A DNA stretch of 64,000 nt from Nitrosomonadales bacterium (GTDB lineage Bacteria; Pseudomonadota; Gammaproteobacteria; Burkholderiales; Gallionellaceae): the NCBI GenBank assembly GCA_016721605.1, contig JADKHS010000002.1, forward strand, positions 146,154 through 210,153. The letters are read 5' to 3'. Every line of letters begins with the position of its first letter. Within the stretch, counting starts at the first letter, position 1. The notes below the pieces were generated by a model. The model did not search any database and had not been told where the DNA came from. It saw only the letters and a program-made list of their open reading frames with translations. Made by a program: the position numbers and the translations under genes. Shown in pieces: positions 1 to 10,583 of the stretch.

Positions 1-877
1 ATACCATCTGGCCTTGTAGTAATACAGCCCCAATCCAGCGATGTACTGTTGCCCCGTATAACCAAACCGGTTCGGCACCATGGTTCCGTTTTCACCAAAC
101 GGGCCGTACCCGCGTATTGCGGTGGCGTTCCCCACAGCGTCCGCCTCGGCGATTACGCTGCCCAGGTGGTCGGCATAGCGCCAGGTCTTGGTTGTTCCCG
201 TTATGCTGACCAGCGGTTCATCAATGCCGGGGCCGTGGATGTGCCGGGTAGCCAAATTTCCCGCCCCGTCGTATTCGGCGATCAAGTCAGTGCCGTCATA
301 GAGTAAGTCCGTTACCGTGCCGTTGATGTTGGTGTGGTTCAGCCGTCCCGCCGGATCGTAACCCAAACTGGCGCTACTCGCCGGATTATTGCGTACCGCG
401 GTTACCAGGCGGTTATCGGGGTCGTGGCCGTAGGTCCATATTCCGTCGCTTTGCAGGTTACCGTTGGGGTCGTGGGTGAGGGTGGTGGCGTTGAGGGTGG
501 TGTATTGGTTGAGGCCGTTGGCGGTGCGGCTTTAGGGGGGATTGGCAAGGTTCCAGTTGCTTTGCGGGTTGAGCGGGTTGGCCGTGGTGATTTCGCCGCG
601 CTGGTTGCGGATATAGCTGAAGCCCAGGTCGTTGGTGGTGCCGGCAAGGTCGTGTGTGAGGTTGGACAGGTTCCCTTGGGCGTTATAGCTGTTCGTGCTG
701 GCCGTGCCGTTGCCAAGGGTGAGGGTGGTGCGCCGGGAGAGGTCGTCCCAGGTGTAGGTGGCGAGGGTGGCCAAGGGTACGGTGCCACCTTCTTTTAAGC
801 TGAGCGGGCGGTTTAGGGGGTCGTAATCGAAGTGCGTGACGTGGCCGTTGGCATCGGTGCTACACAAGCTTCCATAA
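1..877 (-). pseudogene. RHS/YD-repeat core fragment, second copy (runs off the window)
   Basis: Minus-strand reading gives YD-repeat sequence closely matching the RHS core at 2064-2900, including DPLNRPLSLKEGG, YTWDDLSRRTTLTLGNGTAS and, near base 1, YIAGLGLYYYKARW. RHS cores form the shell that encloses a polymorphic C-terminal toxin. This copy has no N-terminus: upstream sequence switches abruptly at about 877 from the immunity-like gene into STDANGHVTHFDYDPLNR. One or more 1-base shifts break the frame near 530-540. It is probably the start of a further displaced RHS tip cassette whose toxin lies outside the window. Family assignment is secure; whether any product is made is unknown. Confidence 0.75.
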
Positions 878-1416
878 AGACACATAGCTCTTTCACATCT
901 TCTGTTTTCCACAAGCCGGGGCGTCCCATCTCTCCAGGCAGATAAAACACTCGATTATCATGCAGGGTGATTTTTAAATTGACGTTCTTGCCGTAAGGAA
1001 TGGTAAAGCGGGTGCTACGGCCTCCAACAATGTGCCCAGCCGCTTCTGGAATATGCGCTCACTAATCATGATGGGTTCCACTTTTACTTCGCTTGCGTGG
1101 AACGTGGCCTCCCTGAAATAGTAGCCCTTCAGCAAAAACATTCCATCCACATAAGTTATCTTATGGGCGATGAACCTTTCCCTAAGTTCGAGGAAGAAAA
1201 TCTGAAGCCAGCGATGGTGTAATAAAACCAACCAAAAACAATAACCGAAACGATAATTTCACCCAGTTCAAGTTTCCGTACTTGAAAGAAAGGAAATGTC
1301 ACAATAAACAATGTCCCCCCAACCCAGACCAAAAATCCAAAAGGCATAATAAATGTAGTAAGTAAGTAACGTGGATCGCTCCAAGATTGAGCACCTCCGT
1401 TTTGACTATTTGGCAT
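870..1416 (-). CDS. Putative two-helix membrane immunity protein for the RHS tip (frameshifted)
   Basis: An ATG at 1416 overlaps the end of the RHS tip gene (stop at 1406-1408), the usual effector-immunity arrangement. The product begins MPNSQNGGAQSWSDPRYLL and has two strong hydrophobic segments (around residues 20-48 and 57-75, the second containing VSVIVFGWFYYTIAGF). It then has a soluble tail with motifs FIAHKITYVDGMFLLKGYYF and RVFYLPGEMGRPGLWKTEDV after correcting frameshifts near 1190 and 1035. The reading frame then runs into RHS core sequence at about 877, so the true C-terminus may have been replaced. I do not recognise the family. The immunity role is inferred from position and membrane topology. 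Confidence 0.5.
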
Positions 1417-3471
1417 AGGTGGGCTGCATCTGAATTTGTGTTTTATTTTTTGAAGCCCAACTGCGCCCAACAGCAGATGCCGCAGTCGTTATCGGAAAGG
1501 CGATAGTAGCTGCTGAAACTTGCTGTGGCCAAGTGGGAAACATTCCAGTCAGCCCCGTGGCACCACCACCACCAAGGCTGCTCCAGCAAGTTCAAAAATA
1601 GTTGAATGATTTGTTGGGATCGAAGGCCATTCCTATTTTTTGCGACAGTATCATGAAAATACCAATCCCAGCCCCTGCACAAAATGTCCCAGCACCGGGC
1701 GCATAAACCGCAGTAAACACCTTGCATTGCCCCCATCCCCGTTGCAATCCCCGCATCCCTGATATTTGGATTAGGCGTGGTGGAATAATACCCCGCCGCG
1801 CCACTACCGCCGCCGACCGTGCCCGCCACCAACCCAGGATTGGTGCGCGCAAAAGTTGTCGCTGCAGCCCACACCGTTCTTCCAGTTGCCAACAATGCAG
1901 CCCCCCACTCTGGTGCGGTTTCTACCAATACTGCAAGACAAATAGGACACAACCCACTCGGATCATTCGTATTGACAGGGTTGTTGTTCACATACGCATA
2001 CCAATTCACCCCATCCGCATACCCGATCGGATCCGTCTCCAGAAACCGTCCGATGGTGGGTGAATACCATCTGGCCTTGTAGTAATACAACCCCAACCCG
2101 GCGATGTACTGTTGTCCCGTATAACCAAACCGGTTCGGCACCATGGTTCCGTTTTCGCCAAACGGGCCGTACCCGCGTATTGCGGTGGCGTTCCCCATTG
2201 CGTCCGCCTCGGCGATGACGCTGCCCAGGTGGTCGGCATAGCGCCAGGTCTTGGTTGTTCCCGTTATGCTGACCAGCGGTTCATCAATGCCGGGGCCGTG
2301 GATGTGCCGGGTTGTGAGGGTGCCCGTTCCGTCGTATTCGGCGATCAAGTCAGTGCCGTCATAGAGTAAGTCCGTTACCGTGCCGTTGATGTTGGTGTGG
2401 TTCAGCCGTCCCGCCGGATCGTAACCCAAACTGGCGCTACTCGCCGGATTATTGCGTACCGCGGTTACCAAGCGGTTATCGGGGTCGTGGCCGTAGGTCC
2501 ATATCCCGTCGCTTTGCAGGTTACCGTTGGGGTCGTGGGTGAGGGTGGTGGCGTTGAGGGTGGTGTATTGGTTGAGGGCCGTTGGCGGTGCGGCTTTGGG
2601 GGGGATTGGCAAGGTTCCAGTTGCTTTGCGGGTTGAGCGGGTTGGCCGTGGTGATTTCGCCGCGCTGGTTGCGGATGTAGCTGAAGCCCAGGTCGTTGGT
2701 GGTGCCGGCAAGGTCGTGTGTGAGGTTGGACAGGTTCCCTTGGGCGTTATAGCTGTTCGTGCTGGCCGTGCCGTTGCCAAGGGTGAGGGTGGTGCGCCGG
2801 GAGAGGTCGTCCCAGGTGTAGGTGGCCAAGGGTATGGTGCCGCCTTCTTTTAAGCTGAGCGGGCGGTTTAGGGGGTCGTAATGGGTGCTGATGTTGTAGC
2901 CGTCTGGCCAGGTGAGGCGGGTGCGGTTGCCGGCGGGGTCGTATTGGTAAGTGAGCGTCCTGCCCGCTGCGGTGGTGCTGGTTTGGCGTCCTGCGGGGTC
3001 GTAGGTGTAGTTGATGTCATGGCTGCCGTTGGCATAACGGCCGGCGGTACGGTGCGACAACAGGTCATAGGCGTAGCTGGTGTTAAGGGCGGGGTTTTGG
3101 TAATTGCGGTTGATAAGCCGGTTCAGGTTGTCATACACGAATGTCAGGTTCTGGCCGTTGCGCTTGGTGAGGGTGAGGATGTTGCCGTTGGCGTCATAGC
3201 TGAGTTGTTCCTGGTCGGTGGGGTTGGCGCTGCCGGGATTGGTGGGGTTGGGGTACTGGGTGGCGGTGAGGCGGTCATGGCCGTTGTAAAGATAGCGGGT
3301 GAGATTGCCTTTGGCATCGGTGAGGGTGGCGGGCTGGCCGTTGGGGGTGTAGGTGTAGGTGGCGGCGGTTTGTTGCAAGGGCGTGCCGACGCCGCGCAAG
3401 GTGCGTTGCGGTTTGCCGTCGGGGAAATACATTGAATAACAAGTCATATGAGTAAAGAAAAAAACAGACAA
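1406..3471 (-). pseudogene. 5'-truncated RHS core with variable C-terminal tip (orphan RHS-CT)
   Basis: From about 3440 downward the minus strand encodes many YD repeats (for example YTYDPAGRQTSTTAAGRTL, YDPAGNRTRLTWPDG) and the RHS-associated core end around 1990-2250 (GRFLETDPIGYADGVNWYAY, then NNPVNTNDPSGL). After DPSGL the sequence becomes a variable tip rich in Gly, Ala and hydrophobic residues (GLVAGTVGGGSGAAGYY, FCAGAGIGIFMILSQKIG), ending at 1406 once frameshifts near 2580, 1720 and 1600 are corrected. Full RHS proteins usually exceed 1,300 residues; here only about 680 remain, with no secretion or PAAR-type N-terminus. The first ATG context is poor. The hydrophobic tip could act on membranes, but this is inference. 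Confidence 0.7.
2064..2900 (-). repeat. RHS core direct repeat (second member of pair with 1-850)
   Basis: Bases 2064 onward match bases 1 onward almost base for base (offset 2063), with scattered substitutions and small indels such as the 9-base difference near 765-780. Homology ends near 2880, where copy one diverges upstream of HYDPLNR. Such repeats are the substrate for recombination that swaps RHS tips. Confidence 0.85.
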
Positions 3472-3511
3472 CCATCATATTCCGCATTATAAGTAATGCA
3501 GAGCTTGACAC

Positions 3512-4713
3512 TTATTGCACCAACCCTTCGAGCTGAGAAATTTCTGCGGATCGCTCTAACCTATATTTCACGCCATCTTTACGGATAGCCAACAGATGGG
3601 CATTAATATTTTCTGGCGTCAACGCCACGCCAAAATCAGCCTCACCCGTTCCTGATAGGCGAGCCAATATTTGATGCCCTAATTCTTTCTTGAAGTGCCC
3701 AGCTTCCCAATAATCAGGTACAACAGCCTGTTTATCGCCAACAGGTGGGACAGTCTCGCGTGCGTAATGGTGATAGCCACTAAAGTCCCAAAGGGTTACC
3801 TGATCGCGGCTATGGGTAGCGACTCGCAATGTCAGTTCCCGCTTCCAATCTTCAAACATATCCCAACAATTAGTGATACGAAAAATCTCCAGTAAATGGG
3901 CATGATATGGATAAATAACCACCTTAACTTGGATTCCATGGGCATGAGCCGCATCCAAAATGGCGGTCACGTCCTCGAAAGCAGGAGAGGTATGCGTGCC
4001 ACGGGAAAACAAATTTTTGGACGCTTCTGATAGACGCGCATATTCTCGATATCCCGTTGCCGGAATAAATTGAAATATCCCTCATTGCGTGCAATCCGCG
4101 AGTAGTCATGCATGGGATTAAACCCAGTTGCAGTTAAATGTGCTACCTCTGTTCTACCGTGCATACGCACAGTGTCTATGCTATGCAACACAGCATTCAG
4201 GGAAGCCAGAGTAATGGCACCATCAAGCATCATCTGTAACCAACGTTTATTATTGATCTGCCCATCTGGCGTAATCAAAAGCCGATGAATAATTTCTGGT
4301 TCCCATTTATTACTTACATCGGGTGATACCAGAAAATCCATGAAATCCACCCCCAGCACGATTGTTTTGGGGGGATGGGCTGCCAAGACATGTTCAAAGA
4401 GACGGCGGGCAACACGGGTACCTGTGCCCGGCAGTGCTAAGTTGTATATGGGCTGCGCTGATTCGGGCCAAGCCACATCTGCGGGGTCGAAGCCCACTTC
4501 CGCCCGTGAGTTACCTAAAATGAGTGTGTGCGGTGAATGTTTCAATGCCAGATAAGGCTTTACCAATTCGCCTTGTGCCGCACCATTAGGCTTCCAGCCA
4601 CCTTCGCTATATGGCCGATAAAGTCCGTAGGGATCGACCCAGTAATTTAGTGCCACAGCCCCTATCAACAAAATCAGTAAGGCAAGAAACCAAATACGCA
4701 AGTAAGTTGCCAT
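3512..4713 (-). CDS. SGNH/DltD-AlgJ-like acyltransferase partner protein (one frameshift)
   Basis: Likely a periplasmic SGNH-fold protein working with the adjacent MBOAT to O-acetylate a polysaccharide. It has an N-terminal membrane anchor (WFLALLILLIGAVALNYWV), a block-I-like GNSRAEVGFDPADV at residues 68-81, and a C-terminal YWEAGHFKKELG segment that may carry the catalytic His. The frame breaks near 4025, next to a short A run; joining the frames gives about 400 residues. It starts 3 bases after the MBOAT stop, so the two are co-transcribed. Catalytic residues were not verified beyond these motifs. Confidence 0.7.
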
Positions 4714-4716
4714 AAT

Positions 4717-6273
4717 TCAGAACTGGTAATAGAGGAATTGCGTAGCCTGGGACAGCGAAAGTACGCCAGCTACTGCAAGTATTGCCATCGCCACCCCCCA
4801 AGCAAGGGTTGTTCTCCATTCCAAGCGTGCTGTGACTGCTGCCGGATCGAAATCGAGCCCGGGGGAATGACGGCGCATTAGCTCCTGGGTATTCGGCAGA
4901 AACAGAGCGATGGTTAACAGGCAGATAACCCATCCCCAAGTCAGTATGAAACGGCTACCGCCTCCAAGAGAAAAATGTATGTTCAGACTTTCCAGTATGC
5001 CAGCTGCACCACCCAACTTCGACTGAAATGCTGTCGGCAAACTGATGCCATGCAATCCGATCATGCCGGAAAGCATGTTCAACGCACCATCAAGCGTAGT
5101 TGCGCGAAAGAACACCCATGCCACTACAACGGCAATAAAAGTAAATGCCCATGCCATCAGTTTGCCCCAAATCCCGGTATCTCCGAGACATGGAAAATAC
5201 TTTTTGCATAGGGAACGCCAGCCATGATTGATCGCCAGATACAAACCGTGCAGTCCACCCCATAATACAAAATTCCAAGACGCTCCATGCCACAAACCGC
5301 CCAGAAGCATGGTAACCATCAGATTAATTTGCCGCCGCATGGGACCCTTGCGATTGCCTCCTAAGGGGATATATAGATAATCCCGCAAAAAACGTGACAG
5401 GGTCATATGCCAACGGCGCCAAAAATCAATAATATTGGTTGCCTTGTAGGGTGAATTGAAATTCAGCGGTAGCACGATGCCAAACATCCTTGAAAGCCCA
5501 ATGGCCATGTCTGAATAACCGGAAAAATCGAAGTACAGCTGTACGGTATAAGCCAAAGCACCACCCCATGAGGCCAGCAAATCCAGCTTTTCTCCCATAT
5601 CGGCAGCATGAAAGGCAACATTGGCATAGGGTGATACGCCATCGGCCAATACAGATTTTTTGAATAAGCCTATCGTGAAGATGGTCAGGCCGATGGTCAT
5701 ATTGTCCCAAGAAAAACGATATGTCTCGGGGCGGGCGAATTGGGGCATCATTTCTTTATGATGCAGCACCGGGCCGGCGATCAGATGGGGGAAATAAGTG
5801 ACAAACAATAGGTAGTGGATAAAGTTGTATTCCCGCGCTTTGCCCGACCAAGCATCCACCAAAAAAGCAATTTGTGTAAAAGTGAAAAATGAAATACCCA
5901 ATGGCAAGAGTATGTCCTGCAAAGTCCAGCCCGTATCTAAAATACGGTTGGTCGTATCAAGAAAGAAATTGGCGTACTTGTAGTAGCCCAATAGCAGCAA
6001 GTCAGCAACAATACCGGCCGTTAGAATAAAATTCTTACGTCGGTTCCGATCCGTCTCGTGTTCCCGGGCGAGAGCGTAACCTATCCCATAATTGAAGAAG
6101 ATTGAAGCCAGTAGCAATCCTACATAGGCGGGGTTCCAATACCCATAAAAAAACAGGGAAGCGGCACCCAACCAAGCAGCGGCAAGCTGTCGGCTATAGG
6201 CACCTAAACGGAAAAAAACAATCGCCGTTACAGGCAAAAATAACAGTAGGAATGAATAGGAATTGAATAGCAT
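4717..6273 (-). CDS. MBOAT family O-acyltransferase (AlgI-like)
   Basis: Polytopic membrane protein of 518 residues, the usual AlgI length. Hallmarks are YFPHLIAGPVLHHKEMMPQF, the DFSGYSDMAIGLSRMFGI motif, FWRRWHMTLSRFLRDYLYIPL and the catalytic His region LLGGLWHGASWNFVLWGG. AlgI-type enzymes move acetyl groups across the inner membrane for transfer by an SGNH partner, here encoded immediately downstream. The sequence is intact and uninterrupted. Its acceptor is presumably the polysaccharide made by this locus. Confidence 0.9.
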   Translation of the reverse strand: MLFNSYSFLLLFLPVTAIVFFRLGAYSRQLAAAWLGAASLFFYGYWNPAYVGLLLASIFFNYGIGYALAREHETDRNRRKNFILTAGIVADLLLLGYYKYANFFLDTTNRILDTGWTLQDILLPLGISFFTFTQIAFLVDAWSGKAREYNFIHYLLFVTYFPHLIAGPVLHHKEMMPQFARPETYRFSWDNMTIGLTIFTIGLFKKSVLADGVSPYANVAFHAADMGEKLDLLASWGGALAYTVQLYFDFSGYSDMAIGLSRMFGIVLPLNFNSPYKATNIIDFWRRWHMTLSRFLRDYLYIPLGGNRKGPMRRQINLMVTMLLGGLWHGASWNFVLWGGLHGLYLAINHGWRSLCKKYFPCLGDTGIWGKLMAWAFTFIAVVVAWVFFRATTLDGALNMLSGMIGLHGISLPTAFQSKLGGAAGILESLNIHFSLGGGSRFILTWGWVICLLTIALFLPNTQELMRRHSPGLDFDPAAVTARLEWRTTLAWGVAMAILAVAGVLSLSQATQFLYYQF

Positions 6274-6396
6274 CGTTAATATCAGGAAATGCTATTTATC
6301 TTCGTACACCCAAATTCCATCTACTGGGAGTCATATCTTTTTAACATCAGGCATCTCGTTTCATACCGGCCATTTAGCGAACCAGCATGATCGATT

Positions 6397-8304
6397 CTAA
6401 TTCATCGCCCTTAATGCGACAGAACCATCTTTTAGGGCTGGCTGCCATAATTGAGAAAGGTAGAGCAAATCCCTAGTTTTCATGATGTTGCAACCATTGC
6501 TCAGCATCATCAGCACCCAAATCATAACGCCGTAATAAGCTGCATGTCCCGAGCGGTGTTGTTCAATCAACGCGTCCAGGTATTCTGGCCTGATATAACC
6601 GCGCCCCCGTAATGACTTCAAACTGTCATAGGTCAACTCTTGCAGGGGACGATAGGTTTGCATCCAGACGCCAAAAGGCAAACCAAATCCTTGCTTGCTC
6701 TTGGTGAGCGTTTCTTGGGGCAAAAAATCTTTAAGCGCTTCCTTAAAAAAGTATCTGAGCTTCAATCCTTTTACTTTAAGGGAAGGAGGAAGTTGCGCTG
6801 CAAACGTGACAATATCCTCATCCAACAGAGGGTAATGAACTGCTACACCCGCCAATTCGCACATTCGGTTAACTTTGCGCAAATCGTTGTCGGCCAAGGT
6901 AAACTTTAGATCCAGATTAAGGAGGCGATTGATAGAGGAAGTAGAATCGGTACGGCCATATTCTGCCCGTAGCATTGCGTTCGGTTCTTGGTGATTCACT
7001 TGGGCCAGAAAGTCAGCAGTGAATATCTCGTTCGGTGAAGTGCGATGTAAGAAATTATAAGTTTCCAACCGATCCGGTAATGGAATTCGGGCTTGCGCGA
7101 TGTAGCTTTTTAATTTTCTCAACAATGGAATATGTTCTATGCCTGGCATGCCAGACATAACAGGCTCCAATAGGCCATGCCGTAGCATTGCAGGTACAAG
7201 CGAATACGCTTCGAATATTTTTGTTTGGCATAGCGCGCGTTTCCGCCAAAAATTTCGTCCCCGCCGTCCCCCGCCAGCATTAGCCGAATACCTTGTTCTT
7301 TGGCTAATTTGGCACAACAATAGGTGGGGACTGCTGATGCATTGCCAAAGGGTTCGTCGTAGGTTTTGGCAATCAATGGAATCGTATCAACGACATCTTG
7401 TGCCGTAACATAATATTCATGGGCATGGGTACCAAAATGTTTGCTCGTAATCCGTGCAAACTCCATTTCATCGTAGCCTTCGGCTGCAAATCCAATAGAA
7501 AAGGTATTTGCCGGCTTAGTGGATGATTGGGCGAGTACCCCTGCAATAGTAGAGCTGTCCGTACCGCCACTTAAAAAGCGCCTACTTGCTCATCAGTGAC
7601 TGACCTTTTCAGGGCAGTTTGCAGCAATTTCTTAAGGGTTTCTTGGCGTTGTATAAAGTGGCTTTGCCTGAATCAGCATACTTCAAATGCCAATAAAAAT
7701 TCGTTTCAATTTTCCCATTTTGGAATAGCGCATACTGTCCAGGCAGTAACTTACGTACATTTTTATAGATACTTCCAGGAGCAGGAACTGAATGAAAAAA
7801 CAAATAATTAAATATCGCTTGAGGATCAATTACCCGCTCCATATCGGGATGGGCGACGACCCCGTTTGTGCTGGTCGCAAAAATAAAATGGTTGCGTGGT
7901 GCGGCATAGCAAATGGAATAAATACCCAATCGATCAATGGCGACAAGGGCCGTACCTTCCTGTGCGTTAATAACAGCAACGCAGAAAGCTCCGTGCATAT
8001 CCTCAAGAAATGCCTTCCCTGATCTTGAATAGGCTTTAGCTACCGCAGCGGCTGAAGTTTGCTCTTGCGCAAGCTCATTTAATTCATCGTTTCCCCAATA
8101 TACATTGCCGACAACCGCTACCTTAAGCGAGCCCTCTTCATGGCAACTTGCCTGGTCAATTTTTGACCAACCCGCCATTCCCTCACAACAACCGTAAAGC
8201 GGCCGTATGGAATCGGCTTTTTTTTCAGTCATAACATCAACCATGGCATCGGTTATTTCCTTGGCAAGACTGGAATCCCTCCCGCCACCGAACCAACCAC
8301 ACAT
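6397..8304 (-). CDS. Asparagine synthase-like glutamine amidotransferase (three frameshifts)
   Basis: The N-terminal class II amidotransferase begins MCGWFGGG if the ATG at 8304 is used, placing the catalytic Cys at position 2; an ATG three codons earlier would bury it. The synthetase domain carries the PP-loop SGGTDSST near 7565, GDGGDEIFGGNARY near 7270 and KSKQGFGLPFGVWM near 6680. Frames break near 7655, 7578 (a T5 run) and 7205; corrected length is about 635 residues, normal for AsnB. In polysaccharide loci such proteins are thought to amidate sugar carboxylates. That role fits the context but is not proven. Confidence 0.85.
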
Positions 8305-8640
8305 TCCATTCATGCAATCTTCTCCTTGTTAAGGCCCGCGATAAAATCTAACATGTCAACGCAATCACCCTGTATTTCTCCCATGTATTTCTTTTGTTAC
8401 TTAATTTCTGCATGCCAGCATGTTACTTTATAATATTTGATCGTGGGAAACGTCGATTGATGATGTTAAAAAGCTACAGGGTATTATTTAAATACGGCAA
8501 TCTTTTCGATCATCCATTGGAATGAGGGTTCACGCCTATCTTTCGGTAAAAACTTAATAATAAGGGCTTACGCTTTGCGCATCCTTTCCAGTTTAGGTTC
8601 GATTTGATGATAAATCATAAACATTTTTGAAAGATTTCAA
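8305..8640. other. Divergent intergenic region between amidotransferase and sulfotransferase
   Basis: This 336-base AT-rich stretch separates two divergently transcribed halves of the polysaccharide locus and must hold promoters for both. A possible ribosome-binding purine run (complement of tctcctt near 8320) lies upstream of the amidotransferase. I see no gene, RNA or clear repeat. Confidence 0.5.
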
Positions 8641-9564
8641 TTGAGTGAATTCTGGATAAAAGTCGATAAAACGCTTCGCTATCATGGGCGGCAGGTTTTA
8701 CGTTCAGCACGCGATGCATGGTGGGGCATACGCCATTTACCTGTGGAACGCCCTATTTTCGTCATCGGCTGTAGCCGGGCGGGCACCACCTTGGTGTACA
8801 AAACATTTTCTGAATCAAAGAATTTAGGCACGCTTCAGCGGGAAACGCATGATTTCTGGACGGATATGCATCCACTGGCCAGCAAACACTGGGATACCCA
8901 TGCATTAAGCGCACAAGACGCCACCCAAAATGACAGGGATACTGTAGCCCGCTATTTTTATACCCATACTGGTAAAACAAGGTTTATCGACAAAAATAAC
9001 CAGAATGGCTTATGTGTGTCCTATTTATATTCCTTATTCCCTGATGCCCATTTCGTTTACGTAAAACGCAACCCCGGTGACAACATCAACTCCCTAATCG
9101 AGGGTTGGAACAAACCAAGGGAATTCGCCACCTGGTCAAATTTATTACCGGAACAAATCACTGTTGAGAATGGACGGCATACGCAATGGTGTTTCTTCCT
9201 TGCCAATGGCTGGCGTGACTATATCAATGCATCTGTCGAGGAGGTCTGTGCATTCCAGTACAACGCGATCAACCAGGCTATCCTCGATGCCCAGCGCATT
9301 ATTCCAACGGCACAATGGAGCGAAATTTTCTACGAAGATATAGTGCGTCACCCGACAGAAAGTTTCCGCAAGCTATTCGAGGCTAGCGGCTTACCTTTTG
9401 ATGCTCAACTACAAGCGCATTGCGAGAATGTGTTAGACACACCTTACAACGCCTTCTCCGAAATCCGCTTGGATAAGTGGAAGGATGGCCGCAATCACGA
9501 AAAAATTGAACGAGTGCTGGCTAAAGTTGAAGCGACCGCTTGTGCCATGGGATATAAACTTTGA
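8641..9564 (+). CDS. Sulfotransferase family protein
   Basis: Predicted PAPS-dependent sulfotransferase of 307 residues. The 5'-phosphosulfate loop is FVIGCSRAGTTLVYKTF (residues 40-56), and the 3'-phosphate motif is YVKRNPGDNINSLIEGW (around 140-156), both matching the Sulfotransfer_1/3 families. The start is a TTG with only a weak purine-rich sequence upstream; no in-frame ATG precedes the P-loop. The stop overlaps the next gene by 4 bases, so it is the first gene of the plus-strand operon. Sulfation of the exported glycan is the natural inference. No PAPS synthesis genes are in the window. Confidence 0.8.
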   Translation: MSEFWIKVDKTLRYHGRQVLRSARDAWWGIRHLPVERPIFVIGCSRAGTTLVYKTFSESKNLGTLQRETHDFWTDMHPLASKHWDTHALSAQDATQNDRDTVARYFYTHTGKTRFIDKNNQNGLCVSYLYSLFPDAHFVYVKRNPGDNINSLIEGWNKPREFATWSNLLPEQITVENGRHTQWCFFLANGWRDYINASVEEVCAFQYNAINQAILDAQRIIPTAQWSEIFYEDIVRHPTESFRKLFEASGLPFDAQLQAHCENVLDTPYNAFSEIRLDKWKDGRNHEKIERVLAKVEATACAMGYKL

Positions 9565-10583
9565 GTCGTTTCACCCGGGTATTCCATTTATTCGGCTGGG
9601 GCAGTGTAATCGGCTTATTATTGCTGGGATTGGTAGAAGCCTGGCTACACACAGACGACTTCATGTATCGCTACCGTTCAGTGTTCGCCACGGGGCGCGC
9701 CATGGGTAAGCTACATTACGTAAAAGCACATAATCCAACACTGCTGATATTGGGAAATAGCCGGATAGATAATGGTTTTATCCCAAAGATCTTGTTGGAA
9801 GATGGTGCGGCAAATGTCTCCGGCTTCAATATGGGTATGCCGGGCGCTAACGCGGGCATTCTTTACGGCGTAGTCAAACGTTTGGCGGATGATGGCAACC
9901 TGGGCGCAAAAGGCATACGCACTGTACTTATCGGTCTGGACGAACATCTGTTACAAGCCGAGGATAGTCTAGGGTATGGTGTGTTTTACAGTGACCCCGC
10001 ATGGCTATGGCGCAATCGCGATTGGCGTGGAATGTTGGCGCATAACATACGCCTATGGGGTTTCTCCGCTAATCTGAAGCAATTGCGGGAGCCGGGCAAA
10101 GCACTGGGATTTTTTCAGGCAAGTTTTACCAATACCGAACCTATCGGTGGTGGTGCGGCAATGTACTTAGGCTATCGGGCTGGTTTTGGTGGCTTGCAGG
10201 ATGCAGGACAGATACGCCGGCAGCAGGAAAGTTTTGATGCGCCCCCCGACGGGGTTCAAATCGACGCGCTATTCGCCACAATTGCCCTGTTGCGGCAGTA
10301 TGGCGTACAGGTGGCAGTGGTATATCCTCCGCTGCTAAATCGTGAACTTTTGTACCTCACGCCACAGCTACCGGCGGCGCGCCCCTATATCGCCGTGACT
10401 GAACGTTTGAATGCCCAGGGTGTTCCGCAATTGACACTAGAGACGGGTACACAGCGCAACCCAGCAATGTTTATCAATTCCGGCCATTTGAATGATCACG
10501 GCGCGCAATATCACAGCCGCTTACTGGCACGGCAACTGCGGACCATCTGGCCAAGCCTGTTTGTCAAGGAGGGGGGCGCGTGA
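9561..10583 (+). CDS. SGNH/DltD-like protein, partner of the second MBOAT
   Basis: 340 residues with an N-terminal hydrophobic segment (FGWGSVIGLLLLGLVEAW), a block-I-like LLILGNSRIDNGF (residues 59-71) and a C-terminal NSGHLNDHGAQYHSRLL that may hold the catalytic Asp/His pair. It starts with TTG overlapping the sulfotransferase stop and overlaps the following MBOAT (GTGA). It has the same architecture as the protein at 3512-4713 but low identity, so the two pairs are old paralogues or independent acquisitions. Confidence 0.7.
   Translation: MSRFTRVFHLFGWGSVIGLLLLGLVEAWLHTDDFMYRYRSVFATGRAMGKLHYVKAHNPTLLILGNSRIDNGFIPKILLEDGAANVSGFNMGMPGANAGILYGVVKRLADDGNLGAKGIRTVLIGLDEHLLQAEDSLGYGVFYSDPAWLWRNRDWRGMLAHNIRLWGFSANLKQLREPGKALGFFQASFTNTEPIGGGAAMYLGYRAGFGGLQDAGQIRRQQESFDAPPDGVQIDALFATIALLRQYGVQVAVVYPPLLNRELLYLTPQLPAARPYIAVTERLNAQGVPQLTLETGTQRNPAMFINSGHLNDHGAQYHSRLLARQLRTIWPSLFVKEGGA

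Noticed and set aside
334..798. Long plus-strand open frames over 1-3.4 kb
   Set aside because: They are antisense to the RHS core; Val/Gly-rich translations come from the GC-biased repeat and match no family.
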